Counted from the stretch's first letter, positions 8,573-18,097 are shown. The stretch is 64,000 nt of DNA from Anaerolineaceae bacterium (GCA_002702065.1 NZXX01000009.1:620001-684000), one strand, 5' to 3'. Numbers and translations are program-made. The notes: a model not told the origin generated them from the letters alone.

Positions 8573-9622
8573 CTACTCGCGGATGCGCAGCGCGGTCGGC
8601 CCCCAGAACACATACAAAGCCCCTGCTTCGCCATAACCTGCCGAATCCAGACCGGGGATGGCTGTGGCCTGATACGGGAATGAGTCGAAGCTGCTCATCA
8701 CGTAAACCTTGCCGCCATACGGATAGCTCTCGAAGGTGACAAACGCGATCCGCTGTCCGTCAGGCGCAATTGTCACGCTGGCTTCGCTCTGACCAATGCC
8801 CAGCGCCCCGCTGAAATCCAGCCCAAAAACGGCCCATTCACCTTCGAGCGACGATAACCCCAGCGACGCATCACCCGCCATCGAATTGTAAATTTCCAGC
8901 CTGCCGGGCAGGGTCACAACGGCGTCCGTATTGGGGTCAATCGCCGTCAGCGTACCGGCATCGGACAACACAAAGTAGCTTGCGCCGCCTTGCGTGGCCC
9001 ACTGACCGACCAGCCCAAACACATCATCCAGCGTGATACTGCGCGCTTCGCCTGAATCCGGGTTGATGAACGTCACCGACGATTGACTCTGTTCGGCAGA
9101 CAGCCGCACCATGTCGTAGAGGGCCAGTCCCGACGCGCCCCATGCAATGTTGGGCACCACAAACGCGGCAGAAGTTTCGGCCCGTTCGTACACAACCTGG
9201 CCCGCGCCAAGCTCGAAATCGTAGACGATGGTTTGCAGGTTGCTGCCATCCGCATTCACCTGATTCCAGGCCATCCGACGATTATCCGGTGACCATGCCG
9301 GCATCGAGCGTATTTTCTCGGCTTCCTGCCCGGCGACTGGAACCAGCGTCCGACCCTGTACGTTGCACACATAAATGCGCGACAGATTGTTGGTCAAACC
9401 CAGATAGGCAAAATGACTGCCGTCCGGCGAAAACGTGATGGGAAACCCGGTGTAGGTATCGCCAGTGGGCGCGCAGGTATCCAGCGGTGCCATGCTGGTA
9501 CCATCATAGACCTGTAAAAAGCCGCCATCGTAGGACCATACGATCAGCGGTGGAGCACTTTGCTGTGCGACCGTTGCGGGGATGACCCCCAGCAAAAGCA
9601 GCACCATGACTAACCATTTCAT
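8573..9622 (-). CDS. Secreted TolB/WD40-like beta-propeller protein
   Basis: 349 aa from the ATG at 9622, which has AGGAGG 9 nt upstream; a reading from 9655 is longer but lacks this. Signal peptide MKWLVMVLLLLGVIPATVAQ. The rest is a beta-propeller with PD40-type blades, for example FSPDGSHFAYLGLTN, WSPDNRRMAWNQVNADG and IAPDGQRIAFVTFE. No enzyme motif is present. Such proteins usually bind ligands or partners outside the membrane. It is probably a single-gene unit. Confidence 0.7.
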   Translation of the reverse strand: MKWLVMVLLLLGVIPATVAQQSAPPLIVWSYDGGFLQVYDGTSMAPLDTCAPTGDTYTGFPITFSPDGSHFAYLGLTNNLSRIYVCNVQGRTLVPVAGQEAEKIRSMPAWSPDNRRMAWNQVNADGSNLQTIVYDFELGAGQVVYERAETSAAFVVPNIAWGASGLALYDMVRLSAEQSQSSVTFINPDSGEARSITLDDVFGLVGQWATQGGASYFVLSDAGTLTAIDPNTDAVVTLPGRLEIYNSMAGDASLGLSSLEGEWAVFGLDFSGALGIGQSEASVTIAPDGQRIAFVTFESYPYGGKVYVMSSFDSFPYQATAIPGLDSAGYGEAGALYVFWGPTALRIRE

Positions 9623-9794
9623 ATAACTTTCCTCCTCATCTCCAGAAACGAACAATAGGATAAGGCGAAGCGTACCCCGCTGTTGGACGCTTGCCCTCCG
9701 TCAGCGATACGCCCTTTCAGACGATTATCCCCCGCCATCAGGCCACGCCCCTTGATGAAGCGCCGGGTGCGCTTTTGCTACAGGCATTCTGTAT

Positions 9795-9800
9795 TATAAT
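9795..9800 (+). promoter_or_regulatory. Candidate -10 element before the membrane histidine kinase
   Basis: TATAAT at 9795-9800 in the 9623-9869 gap, about 70 nt upstream of the kinase start. No good -35 is seen at the right distance. The rest of the gap shows no gene or strong structure. Confidence 0.4.
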
Positions 9801-9869
9801 GACCTTACCCCAGTGTAAGTTTATGATGCACGTTTTAATCAGTGGCATCAGGAAATTTGGTCGCTAAAA

Positions 9870-12425
9870 ATGCAAAGGCGCTTTTACTGGCAGTTGCCCG
9901 CGCCATCCCGGCAATTCTTTATTCGGGCCGCACGAATATGTGCAGGCATCGTGATCACCGCAGGTCTGGTTGGTTTATCCGGCTGGCTGTTCAATATTTC
10001 GCTATTCCGCAACCTCATCGCGGGCAGCGCAACCATGAAAGTCAATACCGCTCTCTGTTTTATCTTGAGCGGCCTGACACTCTGGTTGCTGACACTGCCC
10101 GAAAGCACACCGGGCTATCGTACAGCCATCCGCTGGCTGATCGTCGTTCCGCTTATCATCAGCGGCCTGACACTCAGCGAATACATCTTGAATGTGAATA
10201 TCGGTATCGATGAGCTGCTGTTGGCAGACCCGGCCACCGCTGAGAGCAATTTCCCTGGTCGCATGTCCCCCGCAACCGCGTTGAATTTTGCGATCATAAC
10301 CAGTGCATTCCTGCTGCTGGCTCAGAGACGGCGTTACCGGGCCGGGCAGGCTCTGGTCACCCTGGTTGTGTTTGGCAGTCTGCTGGCAACGATGGGCTAT
10401 CTGTTTGGCAGAGACTCGTTGTACAGCATATTTCTGTTCAGCACAATGGCCCTGCACACCGCAATCGCTTTCTTGCTGCTGGGCCTGGGCACATTGGCCG
10501 CCACATCAGACAAAGGCTTCGTCGCCATCTTTAACGAAGATGGGCCGGGCGGTCTGCTGGCGCGCTGGCTGCTGCCAACCACGATCTTTGCGCCCGTTAT
10601 TCTGGGCTGGTTGATCCGCACCGGCGCACAATTCAGCGCCTATGATCTATCCATCACGTTTGACCTGCTCGTCCTCTCCAGCATGCTGGTGTTTACCGTC
10701 CTCATCAGTGCTGTTGCGCTGGCAATCCGCCGCGCCGACATCGCCCGCAGTCAAGCGGAGGAAGCACTGATTCGCCTCAATCGTGCCTATCATGTGCTCA
10801 GTGAATGTAACCAGACGCTGGTGCGAGCCAATGACGAAGGGCATTTACTCAGCCAGATATGCGCCCACATTACCGATGCAGGCGATTATGTTGCCGCATG
10901 GTATGGCACGGCGCTTGATCTGACTGGCACGGTCGAACCTGCATTTGCCGTCACACGCCCGCGCCTGCTCACGCCCAACCCGTTAATTGTCCGGCCAGAC
11001 CCATCATGTGTGCAGTCCCTGATTGAACAGGCTGTTCGAACGAGCGCGCCACAGGTGATGCGCCTCCTTTCGAATCAGCCTGCCCCCTGTCTCGAAGAAG
11101 CGGCACGTCTGGGGTACGAATCGATCATCGCCCTGCCGGTTCAGAACAGTGGCAACACTTACGGTGTCCTGTGTGTCTACTCTCGCTCGACGGAAGGATT
11201 CAACCCGGATGAAATTCAGCTGCTAAACGAACTGGCCGGGGACCTCGGCTATGGCATCACCACCCTGCGCCTGCGCACGGCGCGTCAGGCTGCCGAAGAC
11301 CGCGCCCACTATCAGGCCAGCCTGTTGGAGAATGTATCTGATGCGGTCATCGCCACCGATCTGAACTTTGTTATTCACAGTTGGAACAAGGCCGCCGAAA
11401 CCATCTACGGACGGGCAGAAAAAGACGTCATTGGCCATCCGATTGCAACCATCCTGCGCACCGAAGCGATTGATGGAAGCCTGGACGACATGTTGCAAGC
11501 ACTCAAAAAAGTCGGAAACTGGCACGGCGAAGTGTGGCAATCTCACCGTGATGGCCATCAAATCCGCGTGATGGCATCGGTCTCATATATCTATGATACC
11601 AACCACAACCCAACCGGCGTCGTGGCCGTCAACCGCGATATCACGGAATATGCCGCCCTGAAAGACCGTCTGGTTCAGCATGAACTTGAGCATTTCGAGT
11701 ATGAAAAAGAACGCGAACTGCTGACGCTCAAGGAACAGTTTATTGCGATGGTTTCGCATGATTTCCGCAGCCCGCTGGCCGTTATCCTGACATCCAGCGA
11801 TATGATGCAGCGCTACGAAGGTCGTCTCCAGCGTGAGCAGCGCCTGGAGCATTTATCCCGCATCCACCAGCAGGCCGAATACATGGCCCTGTTGCTGGAA
11901 GATGTACTCAGTTTAAGCAAGGCACAGGCTGGCCGCATTGATTACCAGCCCGAGCAGATTGACCTTAAAAAATTATGCCAGCAGATTTTTGAACAGGCGC
12001 AGCTGAACGCTACCGAACAACATCAATTTACCTTTTCCACACTGGGCGCCCTCGATGCCGCACACCTGGACTCGCGGGTGTTACAGCGTATCCTGATCAA
12101 TCTGCTGTCGAACGCGGTGAAATACTCGCCCGCAGGTGGCCAGGTGATGTTCGAAATTGAACGGCAGGATGACATCGTCCGCTTTCGCATCAGCGATACC
12201 GGCATCGGCATCCCCAAAAATGACCTCAAACGCATTTTTGATCCCTTCCATCGCGCGGACAACACGCGAGATTTTCAGGGTACAGGACTCGGCATGTCCA
12301 TCGTGCGCGAAAACGTCCTGCTTCTGGGTGGACAAATCGTGGTCAACAGTGTGGAAGGGGAAGGCACCAGCATCATAATGCACCTGCCATACCACCTCGA
12401 ACAACTGCCCGACACACCGGAATAA
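9870..12425 (+). CDS. Membrane-bound GAF-PAS sensor histidine kinase
   Basis: 851 aa. The N-terminal ~280 residues contain about eight hydrophobic segments (MASE-like membrane sensor). Then come a coiled linker, a GAF domain (about 300-470; ADVGDYVAAWYGTA-like start, ending in IQLLNELAGDLGYGI), a PAS domain (about 480-600; LLENVSDAVIATDLNFVIHSWN), HisKA with the phospho-acceptor H630 (VSHDFRSPLAVI), and HATPase_c (N-box NLLSNAVKYSPAG, G1 DTGIGIP, G2 GTGLGMSIV). It senses an unknown signal and phosphorylates a response regulator not encoded nearby. The ATG at 9870 lacks a close Shine-Dalgarno (AGGAAAT is about 15 nt away). Confidence 0.88.
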   Translation: MQRRFYWQLPAPSRQFFIRAARICAGIVITAGLVGLSGWLFNISLFRNLIAGSATMKVNTALCFILSGLTLWLLTLPESTPGYRTAIRWLIVVPLIISGLTLSEYILNVNIGIDELLLADPATAESNFPGRMSPATALNFAIITSAFLLLAQRRRYRAGQALVTLVVFGSLLATMGYLFGRDSLYSIFLFSTMALHTAIAFLLLGLGTLAATSDKGFVAIFNEDGPGGLLARWLLPTTIFAPVILGWLIRTGAQFSAYDLSITFDLLVLSSMLVFTVLISAVALAIRRADIARSQAEEALIRLNRAYHVLSECNQTLVRANDEGHLLSQICAHITDAGDYVAAWYGTALDLTGTVEPAFAVTRPRLLTPNPLIVRPDPSCVQSLIEQAVRTSAPQVMRLLSNQPAPCLEEAARLGYESIIALPVQNSGNTYGVLCVYSRSTEGFNPDEIQLLNELAGDLGYGITTLRLRTARQAAEDRAHYQASLLENVSDAVIATDLNFVIHSWNKAAETIYGRAEKDVIGHPIATILRTEAIDGSLDDMLQALKKVGNWHGEVWQSHRDGHQIRVMASVSYIYDTNHNPTGVVAVNRDITEYAALKDRLVQHELEHFEYEKERELLTLKEQFIAMVSHDFRSPLAVILTSSDMMQRYEGRLQREQRLEHLSRIHQQAEYMALLLEDVLSLSKAQAGRIDYQPEQIDLKKLCQQIFEQAQLNATEQHQFTFSTLGALDAAHLDSRVLQRILINLLSNAVKYSPAGGQVMFEIERQDDIVRFRISDTGIGIPKNDLKRIFDPFHRADNTRDFQGTGLGMSIVRENVLLLGGQIVVNSVEGEGTSIIMHLPYHLEQLPDTPE

Positions 12426-12507
12426 CGCCGACATCGGCACTTACCCCTCACCCGGCTGAGGAATGGTATGATTGCGCCAGCATCCATCAGTCATTAAAGG
12501 AGCAGTC

Positions 12508-13347
12508 ATGCAGGTATTCAAGGACAGGGTGGCCGTCATTACCGGCGCAGGCAGCGGCATCGGACGGGCATTTGCCCTACACTGTGCCGCCGAAGGCATG
12601 AAGGTGGTGCTGGCCGGCATCAAGACCGAAACCCTGCTGCCGGTTCAGCAGGCGCTGGAAGCTCAGGGCGCATCCACGCTGGTCGTCCAGACCGATGTTG
12701 CGCAGCCGGAAGATGTCGAACGGCTGGCACAGCAGACCATCGACCATTTCGGTGGGGTGCATCTGTTGTTCAACAATGCCGGTGTCACCACGCTGGGCTA
12801 TATGTGGGAGCACACCCTTGAAGACTGGGAATGGGTGATGGGCGTCAATATCCGGGGTGTCATTCACGGCATCAAATACTTCGTGCCCATCATGCTCGAA
12901 CAAAACACCGAGGCCCACATTATCAACAACGCCTCGTTTATGGCGTTCGCCGCCGCCTACAACCTGGGCAGCATTTACGCGATGACCAAACGCGCGGTCG
13001 TCTCGCTGTCCGAGTCGCTCTATTATGAGCTGGCTCACGTCAACCCGCAGATCAAAGTCTCCGTACTGGCCGCCAGCTATGTCAAATCCGACATCATGCA
13101 GGCTGGCCGTAATCGCCCGGAAATCCTGAAAAACGATGCGGAACAAACCGGGCCAGAGATCGACCGGATGCGGCAGATGCGGCTCGACAGCCACCGTCAC
13201 GCCATGCCCGTCGACCAGTTTATCGACCTGACCTTCGACGCCATCCGCGCCGACAAGCTGTATATCTTCTCGCATCCTGAACTGATGCCCATTCTTGAAG
13301 ACTACTTCGACAATGTGCTGGCCGCCCGCAACCCGAAAACACCGTAG
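12508..13347 (+). CDS. Short-chain dehydrogenase/reductase (SDR)
   Basis: 279 aa from the ATG at 12508 with AAAGGA upstream; a TTG at 12472 gives a longer but unsupported reading. Classical SDR: the nucleotide-binding TGAGSGIG at residues 12-19, NNAG, and a catalytic set S143 (NNASF), Y157 and K161 (YAMTK). The end part (about 185-260) has the SDR substrate lid. It oxidises or reduces an alcohol/ketone with NAD(P); the substrate is unknown. It lies upstream of a sugar isomerase and a second SDR, but a separate extended -10 lies between them. Confidence 0.85.
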   Translation: MQVFKDRVAVITGAGSGIGRAFALHCAAEGMKVVLAGIKTETLLPVQQALEAQGASTLVVQTDVAQPEDVERLAQQTIDHFGGVHLLFNNAGVTTLGYMWEHTLEDWEWVMGVNIRGVIHGIKYFVPIMLEQNTEAHIINNASFMAFAAAYNLGSIYAMTKRAVVSLSESLYYELAHVNPQIKVSVLAASYVKSDIMQAGRNRPEILKNDAEQTGPEIDRMRQMRLDSHRHAMPVDQFIDLTFDAIRADKLYIFSHPELMPILEDYFDNVLAARNPKTP

Positions 13348-13363
13348 GGGCGCAGCGTGCCAC
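13344..13363. repeat. Dispersed GTAGGGGCG-type repeat, half copy
   Basis: GTAGGGGCGCAGCGTGCCAC directly after the SDR stop codon. It is a half-palindromic copy of a short repeat also found at about 15268, 38536 and 44724. Confidence 0.5.
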
Positions 13364-13450
13364 AAAAGCATAGAACGCCATCAACTTGTGACGTCATGAG
13401 TCGAGACCAGACCATATGCAGTATGGGTCTATGGACGCAATGAGCAGCGG

Positions 13451-13459
13451 TGCTATAAT
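13451..13459 (+). promoter_or_regulatory. Extended -10 promoter before the sugar isomerase gene
   Basis: TGCTATAAT at 13451-13459, an extended -10 element about 50 nt before the ATG at 13507. The -35 is weak. Confidence 0.5.
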
Positions 13460-13506
13460 CGGTCACGAAATATAAATTATAATTCGTACCGCGAAGGAGA
13501 AACATC

Positions 13507-14370
13507 ATGCGGCTGGGCGGGGTAGATGAATGGTTCGGCGGGTGGCAAAACCTTACCGATGAAGTAGCAGAAAAAATTGTGGCACTGGGTTTTACGGGCA
13601 TGGGGCTGCACTATTCCGGCGACCCGCTGGAACAAAGCCTGGATGATGCCCTGAAGACCAAAGCGATTTTAGATAAACACAATATCGAGATCGTCCAGTT
13701 CTGGGGCAGTTACCCCTCTCTCATTGGCCCGGATGATGACGAACGGCGCGAAGCGGTGCGCATCGGACGCAATATCATCCAGCGAGCCGCCGAACTTGGC
13801 GCGGTTACCGCTTCACTTCGGCCAACCAGTATGCACCCGACCAGCCAATGGGGGCCACACCCGGATAATTACACGCCCGAAACGCGCGACCGGCTGGTGC
13901 GCAGCCTCAGCGAAATTGCCGAAGCCTGCGAAGTACATCAGGTGCCGATGACGCTCGAAGTCCACGCCACCACCACCCTCAGCGACGCCGAAACGATCCG
14001 CCACATTATCGAGCGCACCGGCTCGTCATGGATCAAGGTCAACGCCGATCTGGTGAACTTTATCACCAACTTCAAGGATGCGTACAACACCACCGCCGTT
14101 ATCAATCACGTCTTCGATGTGCTGGGGCCGTACATTTCCACCGCCCATCTGAAGGATGTGGTCACCGATGCGCCGCTGGTGGTCCATATCAGCGAAGCGC
14201 TGCCCGGCACCGGCCTGATGGACTGGGACACCCTGTTCACGCGGTTCGAGGCGCTGCTGCCCGATGGTTATGCGCTCATCGAGCATTTGAAGGATTACAA
14301 CGATGTCGTGCAGGCGCGCGATTTCGTCGTCGGCAAACTCAATGATCTGAATATTCCCATTCGCCAGTAA
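13507..14370 (+). CDS. Sugar phosphate isomerase/epimerase (AP endonuclease 2-like TIM barrel)
   Basis: 287 aa, ATG with GAAGGAGA 7 nt upstream. The pattern fits the xylose-isomerase-like TIM barrel family: strand-end acidic and histidine metal ligands such as VPMTLEVHATTTLSDAE, SWIKVNADLVNF, YISTAHLKDV and the closing GYALIEHLKDY. These enzymes bind a divalent metal and isomerise or epimerise sugars or inositols. The substrate is not predictable. It is followed 39 nt later by an SDR, probably in the same sugar or polyol pathway. Confidence 0.78.
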   Translation: MRLGGVDEWFGGWQNLTDEVAEKIVALGFTGMGLHYSGDPLEQSLDDALKTKAILDKHNIEIVQFWGSYPSLIGPDDDERREAVRIGRNIIQRAAELGAVTASLRPTSMHPTSQWGPHPDNYTPETRDRLVRSLSEIAEACEVHQVPMTLEVHATTTLSDAETIRHIIERTGSSWIKVNADLVNFITNFKDAYNTTAVINHVFDVLGPYISTAHLKDVVTDAPLVVHISEALPGTGLMDWDTLFTRFEALLPDGYALIEHLKDYNDVVQARDFVVGKLNDLNIPIRQ

Positions 14371-14409
14371 ACCTATAGTTTTATTTTTCAGCCAAAGGAC
14401 TAATCCATC

Positions 14410-15168
14410 ATGTCATACCCTCTTGAACTCACCGGCAATGTCATCCTGATTACCGGCGGCGCGCAGGGCATCGGCAAGGCGACCGCCGAGCTGTGCGCAG
14501 AACGTGGCGCAGCCGTCGTCATTGCGGATTTCAACAAAGACGGCGGCGAGACCACCGCAGCCGGTATCCGCGCCAATGGTGGCCAGGCCGATTTTTACCA
14601 CCTCGATGTGCGCAGCGCCGAACAGGTCGAGGCACTTGCCAGTTTTATCCGCGAGAAGCATGGCAAGCTGAACAAGGTGGTCTGCGCCGCTGGCGTGCTG
14701 CTGGGGCCGCATTTGCAGCCGGAAGAATTCCCGCTGGAAGACTTCGAAAAGACGCTCGACATCAACGTTGTGGGGCCGTTCCTGTGCGCCAAGTACACGA
14801 CATCGCTGCTCGAAGCGGCAGGGAATGGCGTGTTTGTCGTGGTCGCGTCCGGCGCGGGGGTGTTCGGCGGCAGTTCATCACTGGCCTATGGTTCCAGCAA
14901 GGGCGGCGCCAACGGTCTGTCGATGACCCTCGACCGCCATCTGGCCTCACGAGGCATCCGCGTCAACACCATTTACCCCGGCAACATCATCACCGACATG
15001 AAATTGAGCGTCGATGTCGAAGCCGCGCGCAAGGAAGGCCGCCCGGAACAAGAGGCGCATGACTTTGCCGCCGCCAATTATGGCCTGCCGCCCGGCGTCG
15101 CGCAGGTGATTGCGTTTGTCATCAGCGACGAAGCCGATTATCTGCGTGGCGGGGTGCGCACGCGCTAA
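14410..15168 (+). CDS. Short-chain dehydrogenase/reductase (SDR)
   Basis: 252 aa with AAAGGA upstream of the ATG. Rossmann motif TGGAQGIG at residues 15-22, catalytic Y160 and K164 (AYGSSK), and the SDR C-terminal PGNIITDM segment that contacts NAD. The end (SDEADYLRGGVRTR) is the usual tail of SDRs in sugar or polyol catabolism. The partner upstream is the TIM-barrel isomerase. It is not closely similar to the SDR at 12508, so the two probably act on different substrates. Confidence 0.85.
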   Translation: MSYPLELTGNVILITGGAQGIGKATAELCAERGAAVVIADFNKDGGETTAAGIRANGGQADFYHLDVRSAEQVEALASFIREKHGKLNKVVCAAGVLLGPHLQPEEFPLEDFEKTLDINVVGPFLCAKYTTSLLEAAGNGVFVVVASGAGVFGGSSSLAYGSSKGGANGLSMTLDRHLASRGIRVNTIYPGNIITDMKLSVDVEAARKEGRPEQEAHDFAAANYGLPPGVAQVIAFVISDEADYLRGGVRTR

Positions 15169-15208
15169 CATAAATTCCCCAAAGAAATCCACAAAGATGC
15201 AGCGTTCT

Positions 15209-15236
15209 GTAGGGGTGATTCGCGAATCGCCCCTAT
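15209..15236. repeat. Dispersed palindrome, GGGGTGATTCG/CGAATCGCCCC form
   Basis: Near-perfect 12+12-nt palindrome (arms 15211-15222 and 15223-15234, one G-T pair) with no loop. A second example of the same type is at 25036-25061. Confidence 0.6.
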
Positions 15237-15267
15237 TCACGCATGTTTATTACTGTTGATGAACTGA

Positions 15268-15293
15268 GTAGGGACGCAGCGTGCTGCGTCCGA
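15268..15293. repeat. Dispersed palindrome, GGACGCAGC/GCTGCGTCC form
   Basis: GTAGG start, arms GGACGCAGC (15272-15280) and GCTGCGTCC (15283-15291) with a 2-nt loop. It belongs to the same family as the copies at 13344, 38536 and 44724. The 15169-15346 gap holds this and the previous palindrome and no gene. Confidence 0.6.
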
Positions 15294-15346
15294 GGCGTCA
15301 TCAATGTGCGACGCTCTAAGACAGATCAATTCCGAGCCGCTTCTGT

Positions 15347-16345
15347 TTACAACAGCCCTGTCAGCGACGCAAAATCATATTCCACATAAGGGACGCCCTG
15401 TTCGATTCGTGCACGACGACCGTGCATGAAGCGCGCTGCCCACCGGTCCACCTCATAATCCTCGAAATCCCGCAGAATCCGCAGGTACATGTCGATTTCG
15501 CGCAGCTTCAGGAAATGCGGAATCTCCGGCAGCCAGCGCGCGTCCAGCTGATTTTCCGCACGATAACCCCGCAGAAACGGCGGCATAAAGTCGTGGGTAA
15601 AGCCGGGCTCCACATGCGACCAGCTGAGGGCATAAAACAGCACAATCGCAATATCGTTGATAAACCAGGTATAGGCGCAGTCATCAAAGTCGAAAAATGT
15701 CAGTGTGCCCGCATCATCGACGAAGAAGTTGCCGCCGTGCGCATCCTGATGCACCAATCCATAGGTGGCGTCGTCTTTGGGCAGGCCAAACAGATGCGCC
15801 TTCAACGGCTCGTACTGACGGCGGATCGCGTCGTGGTCCGCCGTCAGCCAGTCGTCAATATCCAGCATGCCTGGCGCGTCCCATTCGAATCGCTTCCAGG
15901 CCGGGTCGGGCAGTTGATAGGCCTGCGTCAGCCGGTGCATCCTGCCGATCATCCGGCCATATTCCTCGAATAGTGGGGGCTGCCAGTCCGCAATTTCCGG
16001 TGACCGGCCCGGCGCTCTGGTGAAGGCTGTCACCAGAAACTGTCCACCCTGCCCATCGTCAATGCATTCGACCAGTTCACTCTGTAACGACGTATGCGCT
16101 GCCGCCACGCTGACACCACCCGCCGCCAGATAATTCAGCCAGTCCACCTCGCCCTGAATCAGATCAACACTGCGGCGCAGGCTGTGGCCAATGCGCAGAA
16201 TGAAAGACTGCCCGGCGCGCTCATAGGCGTACATGAAACTTTCGAAGCCATCCAGCAGGTGGATGTCCCCTTCCGCAATGCCATAGCGCCGCATGGCTTC
16301 GGTGAGAATCGCATCGTGATAGCGGGCCTGAACCGCTGGTTCCAT
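15347..16345 (-). CDS. Aminoglycoside phosphotransferase-fold kinase (APH/ChoK family)
   Basis: 332 aa, ATG with AAGGGA upstream. Protein-kinase-like APH fold: a nucleotide lobe (YAYERAGQSFILRIGHS with the lysine replaced by R), the catalytic loop VHQDAHGGNFFVDD (Brenner H-x-D) and the metal-binding DFDDCAYTWFIND. Members phosphorylate hydroxylated small molecules such as homoserine, choline, fructosamine or antibiotics. The substrate here is unknown and resistance should not be assumed. It lies 24 nt after the proline dehydrogenase gene and is probably its operon partner. Confidence 0.75.
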   Translation of the reverse strand: MEPAVQARYHDAILTEAMRRYGIAEGDIHLLDGFESFMYAYERAGQSFILRIGHSLRRSVDLIQGEVDWLNYLAAGGVSVAAAHTSLQSELVECIDDGQGGQFLVTAFTRAPGRSPEIADWQPPLFEEYGRMIGRMHRLTQAYQLPDPAWKRFEWDAPGMLDIDDWLTADHDAIRRQYEPLKAHLFGLPKDDATYGLVHQDAHGGNFFVDDAGTLTFFDFDDCAYTWFINDIAIVLFYALSWSHVEPGFTHDFMPPFLRGYRAENQLDARWLPEIPHFLKLREIDMYLRILRDFEDYEVDRWAARFMHGRRARIEQGVPYVEYDFASLTGLL

Positions 16346-16369
16346 AAGCTTCCCTTTAGGTGAAAACGT

Positions 16370-17293
16370 TTACCTGCCGACCAGCATCCGCAGGAAGAAC
16401 AGCACATTAGCCGGACGTTCAGCCAGACGGCGCACAAAATACGGATACCATGCCTCGCCAAAGGGCACATAGATGCGCATCTTGTAACCCGCAGCTGCCA
16501 GTTCTGCCTGACGGTCGGTGCGCACGCCCAGCAGCATCTGATATTCATAGCGGTCCGGCGCGATGCTGTGCTGGCGGATGATGGCTTCGGTGCCCTGAAT
16601 CATGGCTTCATCGTGGGTGGCAAGGCACAGATAGGCCGCATCCGACCCGGTGAGGTATTGCTCGGCCAGCTTGATGTAGTTGGCGTCCACAGCGGCTTTA
16701 TCGGGGAAAGCGATTTCCGGCGGTTCGAGATACGCCCCTTTACACAGCCGGATATGCGCGTTCTCGCTGGCAAGCTGGCGCATATCCTCTTCGCTGCGGT
16801 ACAGATAGGCCTGAATCACGGTCCCGACCTGGTTAAATCCGTCCGCATCGCGCAGACGGCGGTAGAGGCGCAGCGTCATATCCGTATGGTTGCTGCCTTC
16901 CATGTCGATGGTTATGGGGATGTCGTAGGGCTCAGCCGTTGCCAGAATCTGTTTCAGGTTGGCATGGCACAGGTCTTCATCAATATCGAGGCCCAGATGC
17001 GAGGGTTTGATCGACACACTGGCTTGCAGGTGCTGATCGTGGATTTGTTGCAGCAGGTTCTGGTAGGTGGCAACGACCGCCTGGGCGTCTTCGGGGCTGG
17101 TGACGCTTTCGCCCAGATAGTTGAGCGTCACGAGCAGGCCCTGCTCATTCAGGCGGCGAGTGGCTTCTACCGCTTCGGACATGGTTTCGCCGGCAACAAA
17201 GCGCAGCGCCACACGCCGGGCCACGCCCCAGCGGGTCGCCATGTTGCGCGCCCAGGCAGCATTCGAGAGATAGAGCAGCAATCGTCGCAGCAT
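16370..17293 (-). CDS. Proline dehydrogenase (FAD-dependent, monofunctional)
   Basis: 307 aa, normal for the short monofunctional form. It oxidises L-proline to pyrroline-5-carboxylate, passing electrons to FAD and then to quinone. Signatures of the beta/alpha barrel: VTLNYLGES, IDMEGSNHTDMTL, AYLYRSEED and RLCKGAYLEP (substrate and FAD binding), and the C-terminal YEYQMLLGVR. The start is the ATG at 17293, with GGAGG 5 nt upstream; a GTG two codons earlier overlaps that ribosome site. A separate pyrroline-5-carboxylate dehydrogenase gene is not in the window. Confidence 0.9.
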   Translation of the reverse strand: MLRRLLLYLSNAAWARNMATRWGVARRVALRFVAGETMSEAVEATRRLNEQGLLVTLNYLGESVTSPEDAQAVVATYQNLLQQIHDQHLQASVSIKPSHLGLDIDEDLCHANLKQILATAEPYDIPITIDMEGSNHTDMTLRLYRRLRDADGFNQVGTVIQAYLYRSEEDMRQLASENAHIRLCKGAYLEPPEIAFPDKAAVDANYIKLAEQYLTGSDAAYLCLATHDEAMIQGTEAIIRQHSIAPDRYEYQMLLGVRTDRQAELAAAGYKMRIYVPFGEAWYPYFVRRLAERPANVLFFLRMLVGR

Positions 17294-17350
17294 AGACACC
17301 TCCGTTATCGCGCTATTGTAGCAGAAACGGCGGTGACTGCGTCATGCCAG

Positions 17351-18097
17351 CTAGTCGGCGTGGCTGCCAAGCGGCGCGTTGAGAACCTTCTTCACCGGCA
17401 GCCGGTTGAACAGGGTATCAAAGGCCAGATTAAAAATCAGCAGAGGGTTGTAAATGTGCCCACCCGCACGCACCTGCCCCGTTTCCAGTGCCCGGCGCAG
17501 GTCCTGGGCCGTGGTGCCGGGAAAGATCGTGTGGGCGCTGCCAACCGTGGGCAGATAATGGGTGTCGCTGCCGCCAACTTCCGGCAGATTCTGTCCCCGT
17601 CGATTGATGAAATGGGTCAGCGGATTGGTGAACAGCTCGGTGGGGGTGGCATTGCGAGCTTCCACCGCGTCAAACGGCAGTTTCTGAATCAACCGCCGGG
17701 CGCCCGTCATGCCCGAAATCCCCACCAGCGGCAGCATAAAGGCAAATGGATGGGCTGCAACGGCCAGGCCGCCCTGGGCGTGAATACGCGCGATAGTTTC
17801 CGCCGCGCTCAGGCCGGATGGAATATCGCGTTCGATAAACAGGGCCAGAATATCGCAGTCAGCCGAGGAGACTTCCGCGCCGATGACCACTTCCAGCCCG
17901 CGAAAATCCGCCGCAAACTGCTGTGCATAGGCACGGGCGATATGTGCCCCTTCCACCGCGTCATGATCGGTCACCGCGATCACCTTCAAATCGGTCTTGA
18001 ACGCCACATGCTCGACCAGCGCTTCCGGGGTCATCAGGCCGTCGGAAATATGGGTATGGATATGCAAATCTGCTTTGCTGTACATCGCTTCTCTCAT
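17351..18097 (-). CDS. PHP-domain metal-dependent phosphoesterase
   Basis: 248 aa from the ATG at 18097 (MREAMYSKADLHIHTH; GGGAG upstream). An ATG at 18085 with GAGAGAAG upstream is equally possible. PHP-fold metal ligands are complete: DLHIHTHISDG (H12, H14), VTDHDA, GAEVS, AAHPF, and the late GSDTHYL. These hydrolases act on nucleotides or phosphorylated sugars with two or three metals. The absence of polymerase domains excludes DNA polymerase III alpha. It might be a YciV/TrpH-like RNase, but this cannot be settled. Confidence 0.8.
   Translation of the reverse strand: MREAMYSKADLHIHTHISDGLMTPEALVEHVAFKTDLKVIAVTDHDAVEGAHIARAYAQQFAADFRGLEVVIGAEVSSADCDILALFIERDIPSGLSAAETIARIHAQGGLAVAAHPFAFMLPLVGISGMTGARRLIQKLPFDAVEARNATPTELFTNPLTHFINRRGQNLPEVGGSDTHYLPTVGSAHTIFPGTTAQDLRRALETGQVRAGGHIYNPLLIFNLAFDTLFNRLPVKKVLNAPLGSHAD

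Noticed and set aside
15347..16345. Antibiotic-resistance gene
   Set aside because: The APH fold is shared by many kinases of ordinary metabolites; nothing here points to an antibiotic substrate.
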